The notes under the pieces were generated by a model, which was not told the origin of the DNA, did not search any database, and saw only the letters and a program-made list of their open reading frames with translations. The position numbers and the translations under genes are program-made. From Membranipora membranacea (taxonomy: Eukaryota; Bryozoa; Gymnolaemata; Cheilostomatida; Membraniporidae), in the NCBI GenBank assembly GCA_914767715.1, contig OU612065.1:13580001-13640000 (forward strand): 60,000 nt of DNA, given 5' to 3'. This document shows positions 37,701 through 53,054 of this stretch, piece after piece. Positions within the stretch are counted from its first letter, which is position 1. Each line of letters opens with the position of its first letter.

Positions 37701-40700
37701 CCAATCACATCGATACGAATTCAATAATTAACCAGCAAATCACTTGCAATGGCAACACATCGGAACCATGTAGTCAGTTTTATAACTCCCTGCTGCTATC
37801 TCAAAACAGAATCACATTAAATCACAAATAGCCGGAATTGCATGGGGTGGTGACATACCACTCAAAAGTAACACCTACAGCCAACAATACTGACGTCATG
37901 AAGTTTGAATTTGTCTTGTTTCTATCATCGGGAAGCTGTCTCTGTTAGGCTCAGTGACTGAAAGTTGTATTTTTCTGTAGTTTTAGGCAAAAAAACAGTT
38001 AATGCTCATCAGAAAAGATACAAAACAAGTCAAATTAATTTTATCCCTCGAATTATTCATACAAATTTATAGCTCAACATCCGGTTGGTTCTAATTTAAT
38101 AATTGTTTAAATTCTAATTGATGTCAACTGAATGGAAGCTGTTTGCACTCTGCTTGAGTGGCTTGAAATATTTTCTCACGCCTCCCACCAATATAAATCC
38201 GCGAATAATGAATGGAGCTGATATTGTTACCTTATTAAGACACTTTCATATTTATCATTAACAATCATAACTTTTTTATTGCTCTACAAATTGTGGGTGA
38301 TAAATATCACAATATTAGAGTAGCTCACTTCACAGATGATAAATTTATGTTGATTGCAGCCATTTTGTATTAATTTATTTCTTTTAGGTAATTTTGATCT
38401 CAAGTGGTAATCTTAGCTTTCTCAATTGGCTGACCATTCTACCATGCCTTGCATGCTTTGATGATGCGAGTTTACTTTGGATGTTTGGCAAGTCAACGAA
38501 ACGCAAGTTATCTACCCTTGCAGCAGCTTCAAAAACTCAAGGTGATTATGACTCACCATCACTGATAGGTATAACCATCCTTCCTTTGCTCAACTGGATG
38601 CTAATTTGCCACCAACTGTTGCTCAGCTTGAAATATGCATGTATTTAGAATGCACCACAACAATTTGGCACAAATAGAAGCCAATAACCATCATACGTAC
38701 ATAATGGCTCCATCAGGATATATTCACTACTTTCTAATTCTGCGGTCTTGTCATTGATATTCACCTTGTTGGGACATACATGTCATCACCCCAAAATAAT
38801 CTGCAATGGTTGTCAGAAGCTATCTTTCAGAGATGTTCTGTAGACTGAGACTGTAGACTGAGAGTTGGCTATTTGGTTAGTCTGGTTATGTGACATGATC
38901 ATGATTCACGACCGCCACTCTTTTTTTAGACTTGACACGATGTCCCTTTTTAAATGTCGGATATATGAATATGACACATTATCTGAGCATTCAATGATGA
39001 GAATGTTTCTTGTGTCTTAAAATCTTATTATTAACTTTTTTGAAGTAAGCCCACCTAAACTTATTTGATAAAATTTATTTTAGGGTATTATGTGAGGAAG
39101 GTGATGGAACTGATGTTGGGTGTTTTGATAGCATATCTTAGTATTCCGGTGGTTCAGAATCTTTTATCCTCGAGGCAGGCTATGAATACATCATTTGACC
39201 CTCTTAGACTTGTGAACACGTATGGTGCCTTTGGCAGGTGAGTAGCTTCTATATTTAATATTATTCTCAATGATAACGTGAAGACCGCAATTAAAGTTTC
39301 GGCCAATAGCACTACAAAGTGAATTTACCCATTACCATCATGTATCATCAGTAATAGTAGCACACACTAGCTATAGTTCGCAGCACTCTTGCTAGCCTGC
39401 AGAACTTCATTTTCATGGGAGGACAATCTTGAAGTACCTGATGATGAATTCTAAAAAGTTTTTGGTAAACTCCAAAAATTATGTCAAGATGGCTTTTGCA
39501 ATCGTAAAGGAAAGAATTTTTGGTCACAAGTATGATTGACCTTCATATTTATGCACTGTCCTTGTCAAATCAAATCAAATGATGTTGCCTCACAGAAATG
39601 ATGAAAGAATATCATTTAGAGCGACCTTAAACTTCCTCATATACCTGATCATCATCTCCTCAAGTGGGGAGCTTCCTCCTAAACCTGCACTTACTGTAAC
39701 CAATCTCAAAACCCAAAATACATCATCCGACCTTGCTATAGCAAGCTTCCGTATTTCTCTTTAGTAAAGTACAATGTATTATAATGATTCGCTGTCATTC
39801 GCTACCAGTCTACATTGATACCTCCATTTTGTTTTCCTATTTGCTCAATGCCACCAAGGAAGTTCATTTAACTTACAAGTCAGATTGAAAGGTTACAACA
39901 GGATTCATACTTTTTGCTAGGGACTTTTTGCCAATTTGATTTACGAGAGAGGTCTGCTACAAAGCCATCAAACAGAACAACTGTCTTTTTGACATCTGCG
40001 TTACTCCCAACAATGTTGACACTTGCTCGGTATAATGCAGGGAGCCAAACAAATTGTTACCAGGTACTGTTTTCTTAATTGTCAACAATTAATAAAACAA
40101 TCGGAATGCAGTGTTAGGCTAATTATTGATGCATTATTTATCTGTCTATCACTCTAGTTGTCACTCAGGGAGTCGAGTAATCGGTGTCAGAACTCAAAAT
40201 CCGTGTGAAACTTTCTCTAGTATCCACCTCTCCTATCCCCCAGAGAGAGGAAGCGAGCCACATGTTTGAATATTTTAATAAAGTTGTTATTATTTTGAAT
40301 ATAATTATTTAAATGTCAAAAATATCAACGCAAATTCACTCAGCCATAAACCAAGTATGCATCACATGACATTGGCATGGTATTCCATTGACATGATAGT
40401 AGACTCCACCATAAGCTTGAAAATGATATGATGTAGGTTTTTAGGTGATTCAATGCGTGTACTGCTGAAATTTGAATAAAATGTACTGCCATTGGTCTGC
40501 CAGATAATTTGGCAATTTATTGAGAACTTGATGAATGGATCCAGAAATGAGGTGACAAAAAGTACCAAAACACAGGATGCTGAATTCTCCTCAGCATGAC
40601 TAATACAATTTGATTTTGCATAATGTGGATTGACAAAAAAAATTTATATCGATATGTAAACCACTGATCAGATTAATTGCGAGGGGGGGACCGAAAGGCA

Positions 40701-43700
40701 TGATCAGTATGTAGCTATGTGCATAGTGATGTGTAAAAAAAGCTGTTTGAGACTTCGATGTTGTAAGGGAATAGGTGGGGCACTTATGTTGTCCTCGTGT
40801 ATGGTTAAGTGCACACAACAGCATGTATTAACTCGTTTTGTTAAGAGCTCCTGTTTTTTATCTAGATCTCAAAAATGATGCTTTGTACCAAATTAATTCC
40901 ACAAATTAACCAGATTAATGAGCCATCTTCTGTAGATAAACCCAAAATATTTTCCGTTTTTGCCAAAACTTAGGCTTAGATAATAGGATTGTTATGATGT
41001 TGTAACGGTCACTTGAGCTTTGAAGTTAAATCGCTTGCTTTTGGAAATCACTAGAGCAATTAATTTGTTGCTGCACCATAAAAGATAACAAGAGGTGTTT
41101 GTCTGCTGGCACAATAATGGCTGGCTGAAGTAGAAGCCTCACACATCCATATATAGTGTTCAACCTCCAACTACTTCACTTCTCTAGTGTCTCTGCTCCA
41201 ACGTTTGAGCGTCCATTGAACTGTTCCCCAATTTTAGGCCCATTTACGGAATTGCCCATATTCTTAGGTGGGATCAACGTGAGGACATTCTCCTCTGATC
41301 AAAGTTATGAGCAGAGGTTTCAAGATGATAATGAGCAAGGATACATACAAATAAACTAAAATTAAACTAAATTTAAAGGTACCATAATACATAGGGTTAA
41401 GAGTAGATACGGTTACTACTCATGCTTCACATAAGCTAGGTGGAGGTGCATGTGACATATTCTGACGTCAAAGACAAAAACCATCTCACAACATGAACCA
41501 AAGGCACACCCTCTATCCGGATCTATATTCTACCAGAGTCTGCTGTTTGGTCATTGTTCACATCGCCAGCTTACAAACATTATACTGACCGCATCATCAG
41601 TCATTATCTGTAACCCTGATGACTTCAAAAGGAAATGGTGCTTAATTGATAATGTCCTCCAGAAACCATCCAGCGTCAAATCAAAGAATCAATAAAATCA
41701 CAGATAAGAGCATTATTAATTAAGCTGCACTTGCGAAATGAAAGTGAAATGTGGATTTATTTTGTTATCGTATCGGTGGCCATAATTCAGATCCTCAGCT
41801 CACATTCAAATTCAATTTCTTTGAAAGTTAGCTGTGATCTATGCATGATATCTTCAGGAAGGACTTCTTCTGCGGCCCCAACCCTCGCTGGCTTTGTGTA
41901 GATTGTCAGACTTTTTACCAATATGACACACCATGCCTGATATAGGGTCTTCTAGAGATTATCAGCTTTATAATCGGCAATATATCCGAAACCCTTTGAT
42001 GTTCATTATATGGTGGATTATCAATAAAATAATGATCAGATCGTTATCATTTTTGAGTAAAATTGCCTCCTTCTTACATAATCCTTTCCATGGGTAAGTA
42101 ACCAACACTAAAACCTAGTTAAAACCCGAAAAGCTTCGCATAATATACTGAGATTAAAAATATCGGGTTGTAAAGAGGTCTTCAACTCTTTATCAGTCAT
42201 TCTTGTCTTTCAGCATTGTTTTATCATCTGATAAGTGCCCTAAGCATTTATCAGGTTGATTGATTCCGAGAAATACGACACCATGCCATCAGTTATGGTA
42301 GAGGGTTGGGAGGTTATTTCGATAGCGTCCCTAACGAAAACCATATAAATATTGCTACAAATATAACAGATTGGTTCCCCATACCTCTAATATTGTAGTC
42401 GCTGAATGTATCGATGTATTTATTTTGTTATTTTTATTTTTAGTATAACAAGGGAGAGAACGGAAGTCATAATGCAAGGTACATATGGCTTACCTGATAG
42501 TCCTGCTGCAGAATGGCTTGAGTATGAGTTTAAGTGTAAGCCCGGCAATGTATCCAGAGTACCTTGTCTCATATCTCCATATCACTATAGACTTGACTGG
42601 CTCATGTGGTTCTCAGCATTTCAGGTATTCTCGCAATTCACTGATATATTTATTCGTAAACCAATGCATTCACCTAGTTAGATGAAAATAATGGGATTTT
42701 CTGAATTAGGCCTAGTACTGTGCATGAAATCAGTGTAATTGTGTAAATTATTACTAAGCATATTAGTATATAAATATTTTAATTATTTCGTAATTTCATG
42801 TATCTAAAATTATCTGATCATCGTCATCAGTCTGACAGTAATATTTTCAAAACAGAAAAATAGTTTTGAAAACTGTCAATTTAAAATGTCTTTTAAACCA
42901 TCTGCTGTTAGACCAACCTGCACATTCACCAGTTGAGCCTTATTTATACTGACATGGGGCCATATGTTAGCGTAAGGATGTATGACAAACCATTGTCTAT
43001 TTTAGATGCATTTAGTTTTTTCATCTCGAGATTGCAATGTGAGCAACAAAATGAGTTGTTAAAAGCAAACATATTCTTTATGTTGGTGAGGGAAGGGTAT
43101 AGCCAGACATTAATGTGAGAAAAATGTAAATGCTATGATAAAAAATGAGGTATGTTAAAGACACGATCATTCGGAGTTGCATGCTAATATTGGTCCGTAG
43201 AAACTATATAGTCTACAATTTATGAAATGGACTTCTTGAAGATTTGGGGGTAATAATAACCAAGTTATTGGCAGCGATGATCAGTGACCACCAAAATGAC
43301 AACCTGTGCGGCCTTGGGCTGACGAGGGTTCCTAACATTTCCTTTCAATTTGACAATCATAGAAAGATAATAGTTACTATATTTAATGAAACGGGCCTTA
43401 ATGTCCGGGTCACGCCTAAACCTCACTGTAACTGTTACTTCTAAAGAAAGATAGAAATGGCGATTTTAATTATTTATCAAGAAGTTCACTGGAGAAAATT
43501 TCCTATTCACCTGTTAATGCAAAGACCAAAGTCATTATTAAAAGAATATGAGGCATGAGGTAACATTATTAAATGATCAAAGTTTATATCTGGTTGATTA
43601 CGATTTCATCTGTCAAAGATGATTCATTAGATTTTGAGCATGAGTTGTCCTCCCATACAACAAATTATACATTAATAATATTAATTTAACCTAATGGTGG

Positions 43701-46700
43701 GAATTTGGTAGATATATTTATGGATATTCATCAGTGCCATTCACAGCCTTCATCTTAACAGGAACTGTGGCACCTTTCACTGGTTCAATTTTGGCAGGCA
43801 ACCGCTCACCTGCAAAACTTGTAGATTTCCTTGCCAAAAAAAACTGAGAAAAATCTGACACATTTTACTCCTTAGTAATAGCAATGAAAAGATAATAGGT
43901 CAAGTTATCAAGGACATGCTTAGGTGACTTGTCTAGGACAGTGTATATTACTTTACAGTCATCTATCTGCAGACTATCTGCAGCGTACTGACAGCTCTAC
44001 CATCAGTTAGATTACTAATAATATTAGTAAAATATATCTTTGCATTTAATTGCACTTAATTTACTACAAAAATCTTTTTGTTTGATCATTGAGGCGGGAT
44101 TAATTTTTCAACTCTTATTGTATTCAGAGCTAATGATGTTGTGCAATAGTAATCAAGATGAAAATATGAAATTTCACAGCTCATGGATCAAAGGCATTGT
44201 TGCTAATCAGTTGTATGGAAATTATCAGATAACAATCATAACGGTGTAGATGATACATTCTGAAACTGTTACCAATTTCCACCCAGCAGGTCTATAACAT
44301 AGTTGTTAGGACTTACAATAATCAAATATTAAATTAATTAATCAAAGATAAAAAATGATTACCATCATAATGTGTCGTTCATAACATTTGCAAGTGATAA
44401 AATCGATTTTGAAAAGCTGCCGCTAAGGGAGTTTAAAATGATAATAGATCATTTTTCCCACCGTTGTTGCCTGTTTATGTCAGAACCTTGGCAACCTCCT
44501 GTCTACACTTCTCATGATTCTCTCAGATGACCATATCTGAAATCTGCAGCAATTAGTTAACCAAGAGAACTCGCTTTATTCAATCCTCGTTATCAAATCC
44601 CAACGGTCACATAAGTGCTATTGTTTTACAAGAAAAAGTTGATGTTCTCACATATGGTGAACGCATTTTCTCAATGATATGGAAATCACAGTCTGTGTTC
44701 TCTCCAATTCCTTGATGGGAAGATTGGGCAGATGGTAAAACTTTTTTTAAAATATTTTGAGTTCAATCCAATAAATTTTGAGGCGAGTGATAAATGACTG
44801 AAATGTAAAAATAATATGCTTTATGACAATATGGGGTGTTGTGATATATTGTATATAGCATGGTGATGTGAAATTTTCCCCATGGCAAACCATGTCTAGC
44901 ATCAATCTAACTTCTAAATAAGCATGGTAGAATGTTTCATATCCCTCACAAAGGATGTGGACAATCTGTTTGCTGTTTGGGTTGCTTGGTTGGGAAAGAG
45001 CTGGTACTGGTAAGAGAGCACCATGGATTTCACTGGAGGTTTTTTTTGTCATAACGGTGTCTCCATCCGCACAATCATCATACGTAAGGTATGCGCTCAT
45101 CGCATGAGCTGAGCTCCTATTATAATCATTAACCACAGATTAATGCTTGCCCTCATTAAGGCGGTTCCTGTTAAGGAAGATCAACAGTTTGTATTAAACC
45201 AATGTAAGATTAGCGACATGAATGATTATGTATATTTATTCCACCAGAATTGTTTTCATGTCTCATAATGCCAATTTGTCTCAAGGTGGATGTTTTCTGT
45301 CTAAATTAGTTTGAGTGACACTTGGCAATGGTAAATTTGGTAATAATTGGAGTGTTTAGAATCCTGTCACTTTCTTCACTTTTTACACATCTCATCCTGG
45401 TGATGGTGAATATTTATAAGCCCCACCACTGTACATAGATCCTACTAATTCAGTGCTTGGTGACAACGGGTTGAGGACAAAAATGAATAATAATCGCAGC
45501 ATTGGTGGTAGGCATTAGCGACAGGGCTGCAGAATTTACGATATATTTAACACGAACATCAGTATCCATTTGATGAATTATTGATGATGTTTTATTCCAA
45601 CTATTCGGCTAAAAAACTTGCTATTTTCAAGCCAACACCTGCTTAAAATGCATGTGACAATTTTGTTTGTATTTTGAAAAAGGGCCACTTGAAGCTAAGG
45701 ATACATTATTTTTGTGCAGGGTGCCACATTTTGAAGAGCCCTCAGCTGGCCAATTACTCTGTAATGATAAAAACTGTCATATATCTTTAAAATTTTATTG
45801 TAAGGAATCCTGGGATTACGGTTACTTCATTGACCAAAATTCATCGAGGGTTAATTTTTATATTTATTTGTGGATAACAATCATTTCACTGTGGAAAGAA
45901 TCAAATTTAGTGACATATAACACTGGTAAGAGTGTGAATGAATGATCAAGGTGGTGGGTGATAGATGTTTGAGAATAGGTTAACCTCTAGTGTCTCACTG
46001 AATTATGTTTTAATCATTTTTTCGTACTAGAACCTCCTTTGCCACGGACAGTCAAGGGACCGCAACCCCATACATAGTATAATAACATTATTAGAGACTC
46101 TTAGACATTACAGTACAAGTATAATAACTTATTTTATCAATTATTAGTTGCCCAACGTCTGAGATTGGAAATCGCCATTTTACTTGAAGTGAAAAATCTC
46201 TGTGCTTAATCAAAACTCTTTCCATAATCTAAACCTTAGTAAAAAACCCAGTCATCGAATAGCTGTATTTTTTCTCACAGGGTGTTCCCTAGACTGTCAC
46301 CCCCATAGTTACTCTTAAGACATGAAGATTTTTCCTAAGTGAAGTGGAAGTAATTTATTCTCCTAGAATCCTTTTTTCTGATTAAACTATCCAAACATAT
46401 TCCAACATATTCCCAACCTAATGCAGAAAATTTCTGACCATTATAGCCTGGTTGCAATTGCAGGGAGTTTGGGAGTGTGTCCCAAACTCCCTGCATATAT
46501 GTAGTTATCTGGTTTTATTATTCATGTAAGGAGTTGTGCAACTACATTAGTTAGTCATTCTATTACAGAGCTACCAGCACAACCCGTGGCTGGTGCACTT
46601 AATAGCTAAACTTCTGGTAAATGATGAGCTGACCACAGAACTGATTGAGTATAACCCATTCAGAGGAAGGGATCCCCCAAAGTAAGTGAATTACCTCCCG

Positions 46701-48418
46701 GTCAATATCAAGACAGGAATATATGTCTTCTCAGCAATTGGAACTTGGTAATTGGCCATTCATACCAACTTAAATTTCACAATCACTGACAGGAATCGTG
46801 ACGTCGACAAGTCCTCCCTTACTTAATCAGATTCCTAGAGCCCCTCCAGCTACAGGTAGTATAGCATAGCTAGATCGAACCCAAAGCCGAACACCAAGTA
46901 GAAAACTGAGCTGAGAATTCCAAACAAAGCTCTGGAAAGTAATCGAAATGTGTCATCTAGCGTGAATTTTCGATGACAACAATGATCTGATAGCCATCTT
47001 ATTAATCCTAATTTTTGTCCACTAATTCTTTTTGATGACTAAATTCTCAACAATCTGTTGCAGCAAATTGCTGTCTGAACTGAACTCGGCTCATTTCATG
47101 CTAGCTTGATGTTGAAGCTGAGTTCACCTTATCTCAATTAACATCTCTAATGACCATTCCTGAAAAACAATGTGTTATGTTTGACCTCCCCCCTCCGCCC
47201 GCAGGCTGGTGGTTTTTGTGAGTGGCGATTTAGAAATATTGTGCAGGATTTGGTAGACTGAGTCAGTGATTGAAGTTCCTAATGGCTTTATTAGCACTTT
47301 AAACCAAAAGCATTCAGAGAATATTTTGGCAACGGATGCGTTGTTTTGGAAATTTTGGAGTGTCTCAATGTCTAGTGCAGTAGTTCTGTAGTAATTCTCA
47401 GCCCATGTATGACAATCGCTAAGCGAAACTCTTGCTGGTATTTCAAGAGCTGCTATGGTTGAAATAATTAAAATCCACTTGAGCAGTTTAAAAAAACTCT
47501 CCTATTTTTGCTTCTTTTCATTGGATGGAACTCATTTAAACTTAAAAGCAATTTTAATTATGTGCTGCGATCAGGTGTTGTGCTGACATGTTTGAAATTT
47601 TTGTGATAAATAATTAAATTCTGATGACGGTGATGGTGATTGGTAAACGTACCACTGCCTGCCTCCTCCAACAGACTCAGTATCTGATGCATACCCCCTA
47701 GTCACATTGTCAGAGAGTAGTAACCTCGCCATCAGTCTCTATAATTGGATTGGCAGTCAGAGTGACAGAGGCTTGAGTGGCTTATTTAACCTATCTGTAC
47801 TGGGCAGGGACAAATTGTAGAGTTTCTGCGTCGCTGCTTTTCTTATGCTACACATGTACACTTTTAAACAGTGGCCGATAATGATATGACAAGTTGGCGA
47901 CTTGATGTCTGAGGTACGAGGGTGGAATATGTTCATTCTGCGACCTTGACGTTGTTTAATATTTATAATATCTCCAAAATTTAGTGTGAAACTAGCTTGA
48001 AAGGTTTAATGAAAAACACCATTAACATTCATACAGGTTATATCAAGGCGCAAAAAAAAACACCTTTACCTTCATGGGAACCACTTTTGCTTTCTCTTTA
48101 CTTGGCACATACAACTCTAAACACCATTATTCCCGATTTCGGTGAAGCTATTGCGAGTCAAAAATGTTGGTACCATACTCGATTTCTCATAAATTTTTCT
48201 GGCCCAAGGTTTTATGTGAATATACTGTTTTATAACTCAATGCGCCTCTTTGTTACAGATATATCAGATTGGAGCACTATTTATACGAATATACCAAAAT
48301 AGGAAGCAAAGCAGCTGCTGCCGGCAAATGGTGGACGAGGAAAAAACGAGGCAGCTACCTACCAGCTGTGAGATTGGATGACCTGCAGCAATATCTCAAA
48401 CAAATGGGCTGGAGATAG
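34750..48418 (+). CDS. LMF1: Lipase maturation factor 1, complete, 11 exons, 565 aa
   Basis: Exons: 34750-34948, 35204-35369, 35571-35717, 36128-36287, 36496-36624, 37048-37155, 38388-38568, 39084-39237, 42444-42624, 46569-46681, 48259-48418 (1698 nt). LMF1 is a multi-pass ER membrane protein needed for folding and assembly of lipoprotein, hepatic and endothelial lipases in vertebrates. Residue-level matches run the full length: TYWLTRIILLRFIAF (TM1, about 50-75), WYSFGWESQLLESGF, GDQCWRDLTCMNYHYQTQP, SGNLSFLNWLTILPCLACFD, SSRQAMN, LVNTYGAFG, CLISPYHYRLDWLMWF, EYNPFRGRDPP, and the terminal block GKWWTRKKRGSYLP ending QQYLKQMGWR. The length is almost that of human LMF1 (567 aa). The C-terminal exons support LMF1 over LMF2. 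The donor of exon 7 has an alternative (38540, same phase). Introns 8, 9 and 10 are unusually long (1.6-4 kb) for this window. Confidence 0.95.
46459..46495. repeat. Perfect 16-bp hairpin in LMF1 intron, GGGAGTTTGGGA core
   Basis: The arms 46459-46474 and 46480-46495 are exact reverse complements around GTGTG. The core GGGAGTTTGGGA/TCCCAAACTCCC recurs in a hairpin at 57777-57816. Confidence 0.75.
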
Positions 48419-51400
48419 GCACAGACTGCCACTGCAGTCTCTGACCTGTTTATTAGTATATCTATGAGTAATAAACAAACAATTTCCCAGGCGTTACTCA
48501 GTAATAGTCTTCACATCAGTCAGTTGATGTACCATCAATTCTAAACCTGTACCAGTACCCAACGTCAGGAAAAAAGAGAAACGATATACAAAATTTCTTC
48601 AAAGCTCACAGATGGGATGAGTTAACACATCCTGGTAATTTTATGTTCAAGAAATGTGTCCATTGTTCAAACAGGGCTGATTTTATGTGTCACGCTGCCA
48701 AAAATTGTATCTCACCAGCGATATCTGCGCTGAATGGTCTATGTATTCTATAAATATCCTCATTTATGAAACTGTTTTATGGTAAGATCTCACACAACGA
48801 TAAAAAAAAGGAAAGGTGGAAAATTAAAACGATTGTGCCATAATTGCTCTGATTAGGTGCTGCTTTTGCTTTGATCTAGTCACCATGTCAAATTGGATGA
48901 ATCTCTAGTTTTGAAGATGTGTAGTTACATGGCCCATTAGAGTTACCGATATGATATTCCCATCAGATAGGCCTGGAATGCTTACTGGGTGCTATAAACC
49001 AATGGATATCATTATTCAATATTTCTATCACACGCTTCTGTTGACAAACTTTAAATTATTAAAGGTGAATGGATGTTAAAAAATCTGATGGGATCCAAAA
49101 AAGACGCTAATTGTGATTTTTATTGTCAATAATGTCATAACCAATTATAAATCTCGAGTACCTGTGCCGTTCCTTTGGCGGGTTCTTTGTCTCTGAGATA
49201 GATTTCCTGGGGGCTGCTATAGCATACCCGTCCTGGAATCCAGTCTTTGATTATTTATTGAGCAATTTATAGCATTGGCTTTATGCGGTTTATTAGCAGA
49301 CGGCGCCACTGGTCTCACAATATGACAAATAGCTCATGAGTTACAACTTTACTCTTGATTTATGTTTCTCCAATGAAAGTTTATTCACACCTCCGGTGTA
49401 AAAAGCAAAAAATTAAGGGTAGGCGTTCCCTTACAGGCTTTAAGAAATTAATTTACAAGATGTGCAACCAAGATCTGAATCTGGTAGTGGACAAATACAG
49501 CTAAGAAATAGTCCAAACATCCCAGTCATTGTGTATAAATAAACACCAATAAATCTCTTTGTGGAAATTAGAATTTAAGCTATAATTTTTCTTTCCAATT
49601 CGTTATTAATATTGATGATGGTTTTATTATTGTCGGCTCATTTGATTTACTGTTTTATGGCAATAAAATGTCTTTCAATTAGTTCACCTGTTCTGGAATC
49701 GATTCAACCATGTTCTTATCCAGATAATCAACTTTTCCCTTCTACTCACCTCCCTCCCGGACCCTCATCATGAACAGAAATTTTTCGAAAAAGCTTGTGT
49801 TTGGTTTTTCATTGGTACTGATGCATTATGATGTGTCCTTTTTATGCACTAAAGGAACTGGCAAAACCATCAAGAATATTAAACTTGACATCAACAAGCT
49901 TTATTATCAACGAGTGGGTTTAATTTTATATTTTTGGGATTCAAATCATGGTCTTTAGGATTTAAAATCAATCAATCTATCGTATGTTATTTAACAATTA
50001 CCTTAGTAAACTGTTTTAGCTAGAGATGTTTTTAGTTTGTAGTTCTGGGGTTTACTCAATGTTAGCTAGCACCAAATTTTGGTACCTGAGGTGGGGATCT
50101 ATCCGTAACACTTCTTCGATGAATATTAAGGTCAGATCATGACGTTGTCCACAAGTGGAAATTCTTTTGAAGACAATGTTTTTGTATTTTGAACCACTTT
50201 GATTACAGAAATAGCATGCCGCTCCCCTTACTTAGAATCTACAAGGTGGATCAAACCAAAGAACTCCCTGGGAAAGGGAGTTCATTGATCAAACTGAGCT
50301 TCCTAGTTTCAATCACTAATTAGGCTGACGCCCTCAAGTTTAATCTCCATACACTGAAAGTTTTTCATTGAAACCCCTGAGCCGTAGAGTTTGAGATAAG
50401 TGCCTTAACTTAATAATTTGAACTTGATTGACTCATTCTTTCCTTTAATGATTCTTTAATCAATTATCAGGCACCTATTTTAATCCAGTTTTTGGTGCAG
50501 AGATTAATTATTTGCATTACATCAATTATCAAAACACTTGGGTTCATAATCAACTTGTTACAAATTGTTTGATTTATTGATTAGTTTTGGAATCTCTTCC
50601 AAAAGAATAATAGATATCTGCATAAAAATACCACTAAAATCCAAAAAATTTAATAACTAATTCCGTTGACAGTCCATTTCCTAATTTATAGACATTTCAA
50701 TTTACGTACCACAATCCAAAAGTAGCCTAATGCATTGATAAACAATTCATCTTTGAAATTCGGTTTATCCTTGCTTTAGAAGTTTTGTGAAGAAGTAATA
50801 TGTTGGGTGTTTCCAGATGGCCTGGGGGTCAAATGATTGATAGCTAAAAATTTCAATCGGCATCCAAAACGCTGACACCTGTTACATTCTCTGGTCAATT
50901 ATTCTGTTTGCTTACAACGTTTGTAAGATGTAAGCTACACGTCCTAATCAGAAGAATGTCTCCTCTTTCTGATTGTATTTACATGGGACTTTCCCTTTGG
51001 AAACTTGCATATTGTTATTATACATATTTGATAACAATCTGGCTTAGTCAACCATTGGGTAACAAGGAATATTTGTGATGCTGAATCCCCTACCGGTGAC
51101 CATTTACCATTTGATCTTTTACAACTCCTTGTAAGAATTCTCAATGCTTCTTATGTATTATGTTGAATAGCCATTCTACAGTAATCTCATCGTATACTAC
51201 TCAAATCAGAATCACTTGTTGAATAAATCTAATTATGCCAATGACTGCACCATAAACTCACAATTTTTCAAAGTTCTAATAAGCATGTACCAGGTAGGTA
51301 TTGACTAAAAGACACCTGTAACCTTGACAATGAGATAAGAGAGGAAAGTCGTTGCATTGAAAAATCTACGTAATGTATGAAATGCAATCCTATGACCATA

Positions 51401-52923
51401 AAATCATGTTTTTATTACCCGCATTCGAAGCGCAAAATAGTCAAATTAAGAAATTTCTATTCTTTTAAATTCATCAATGTTTGTAGTACGCATACAGTTC
51501 AAAATTAAACTGATGAGGTTAGTATCAATTTAATTCTCAATTACATGATCCTCCGTATAACATACATTTACCATTTTTTTCTGCCTTTTTCATCCTTTTA
51601 CCATCGCTTTCTCCCTTATTTCACAATATATGTCTTAATTTCATTCGCTCGTCATGGAAAATATCCTACCAAGATGCTATACAAGGTGATAATAATCAGT
51701 GATAGAAAGACGTTGTGCCTTCGCAGTTATTGTATTATTCATCACTGAGATAGCCAAGACTTGCGTTCGTGATCAAATTTATGCAGATTCTTTGCATGCA
51801 GAAACTGAAATCTTTTGACCTTGTAGTTCCTTGATATTGCTAAATCGCTTTTTCCAAAAAAAATTACTATTCATACCAATATTCTGGTTCGATACATGGT
51901 AAATGTTTTGATTTGTCTGAAAAGAAAACCATTTGACTCCATTGTGCATATGAAATCAGCTCTGCATTAATTTGTGTACACACTAATGGTGCAAGAGGTA
52001 TTGCAATTCGGGATTAGATATTCATAATTCATGGTCTGATATGGTAATCCTTAATTTTTGAATCATCCCCAAACTCATGTTCACCATCAGGCGGAAGTTT
52101 TGATGGTCAATGTTGCTGTCAAAGTTGAATCTAATATTAGATTATGATAATGATTGGCCTATCCACATTTAGACTGAATTTCGGTAACAGCTGAAGCCAA
52201 GCAATATCCTGGGTATTTTAACACATCTTTGGTAACTTTGTACCTGCATTTCCAGTATCATTCCATTTTCTTTCTTTATTGTATACATTTAAACCAATCC
52301 TCCGCAATAATGCCATCTTCCTAGATTACGCTAACCTAAATGCCCTGGAAAGGATAACATGGTGCTAACGTTACAATCATATCTCGATCCCATGTACATG
52401 CTGCTCAGAATATTCATATAAGGTGAGACAGTTCTACTTTGGCACTGGTTATGATGGCGCTTTGTTTTATGGCATCTACAAATCTCAAATGTGGGCTGAA
52501 TACAATGCGCTGAGGTTTTAATTTGCGCTGGCATTTATTTAAAGATCAAACAATTAATGCTCTTATTAGAAAACATTTAGAAACAAATTTGGAAATAATT
52601 TATATCAGCTACACCAAAACAGGGGAATTAAGGGAGATAAATAATTGACAATAATTATTATTTTGTTGGTTATTAAGTTATCGCTATCAATGATAATATA
52701 CCAAAAATGTCATGAGATTTTATCAGAAAAATTTTATCAGCCTGGCTGTCAGATATGATTTAGAATCCACTTAAAAACTTAGGTAATGAGTCTACATTTA
52801 CCCAGTGGTTATGATTTGTTTGATTTTAATGGCTTCTAACAATTTTGTCCTAAATATCTTTGTCTCAGACATTGCTCCAGGTAAATTTTACTGTAAAATT
52901 GTCAAATCTGAAACAGGCAAACT

Positions 52924-52948
52924 GACAGACAGACAGACAGACAGACAG
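52924..52948. repeat. GACA microsatellite, about six units
   Basis: Uninterrupted GACA tetranucleotides over 25 bp. Confidence 0.9.
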
Positions 52949-53054
52949 GGAAGTCTGCAAATTGAGTTATATTGTCCGTCAAGACCAGCTTTGAAACTTC
53001 TCATAGGTCATAGTAGTTTAAGCGCTCAAACGGTGGCGGGATGCTGGTAGAGGC

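Noticed and set aside
44747-45136. 129-codon minus-strand ORF inside a long LMF1 intron
   Set aside because: No family similarity; the C-terminal half is typical of translated AT-rich DNA, and no convincing splice partners were found. A nested gene cannot be fully excluded.
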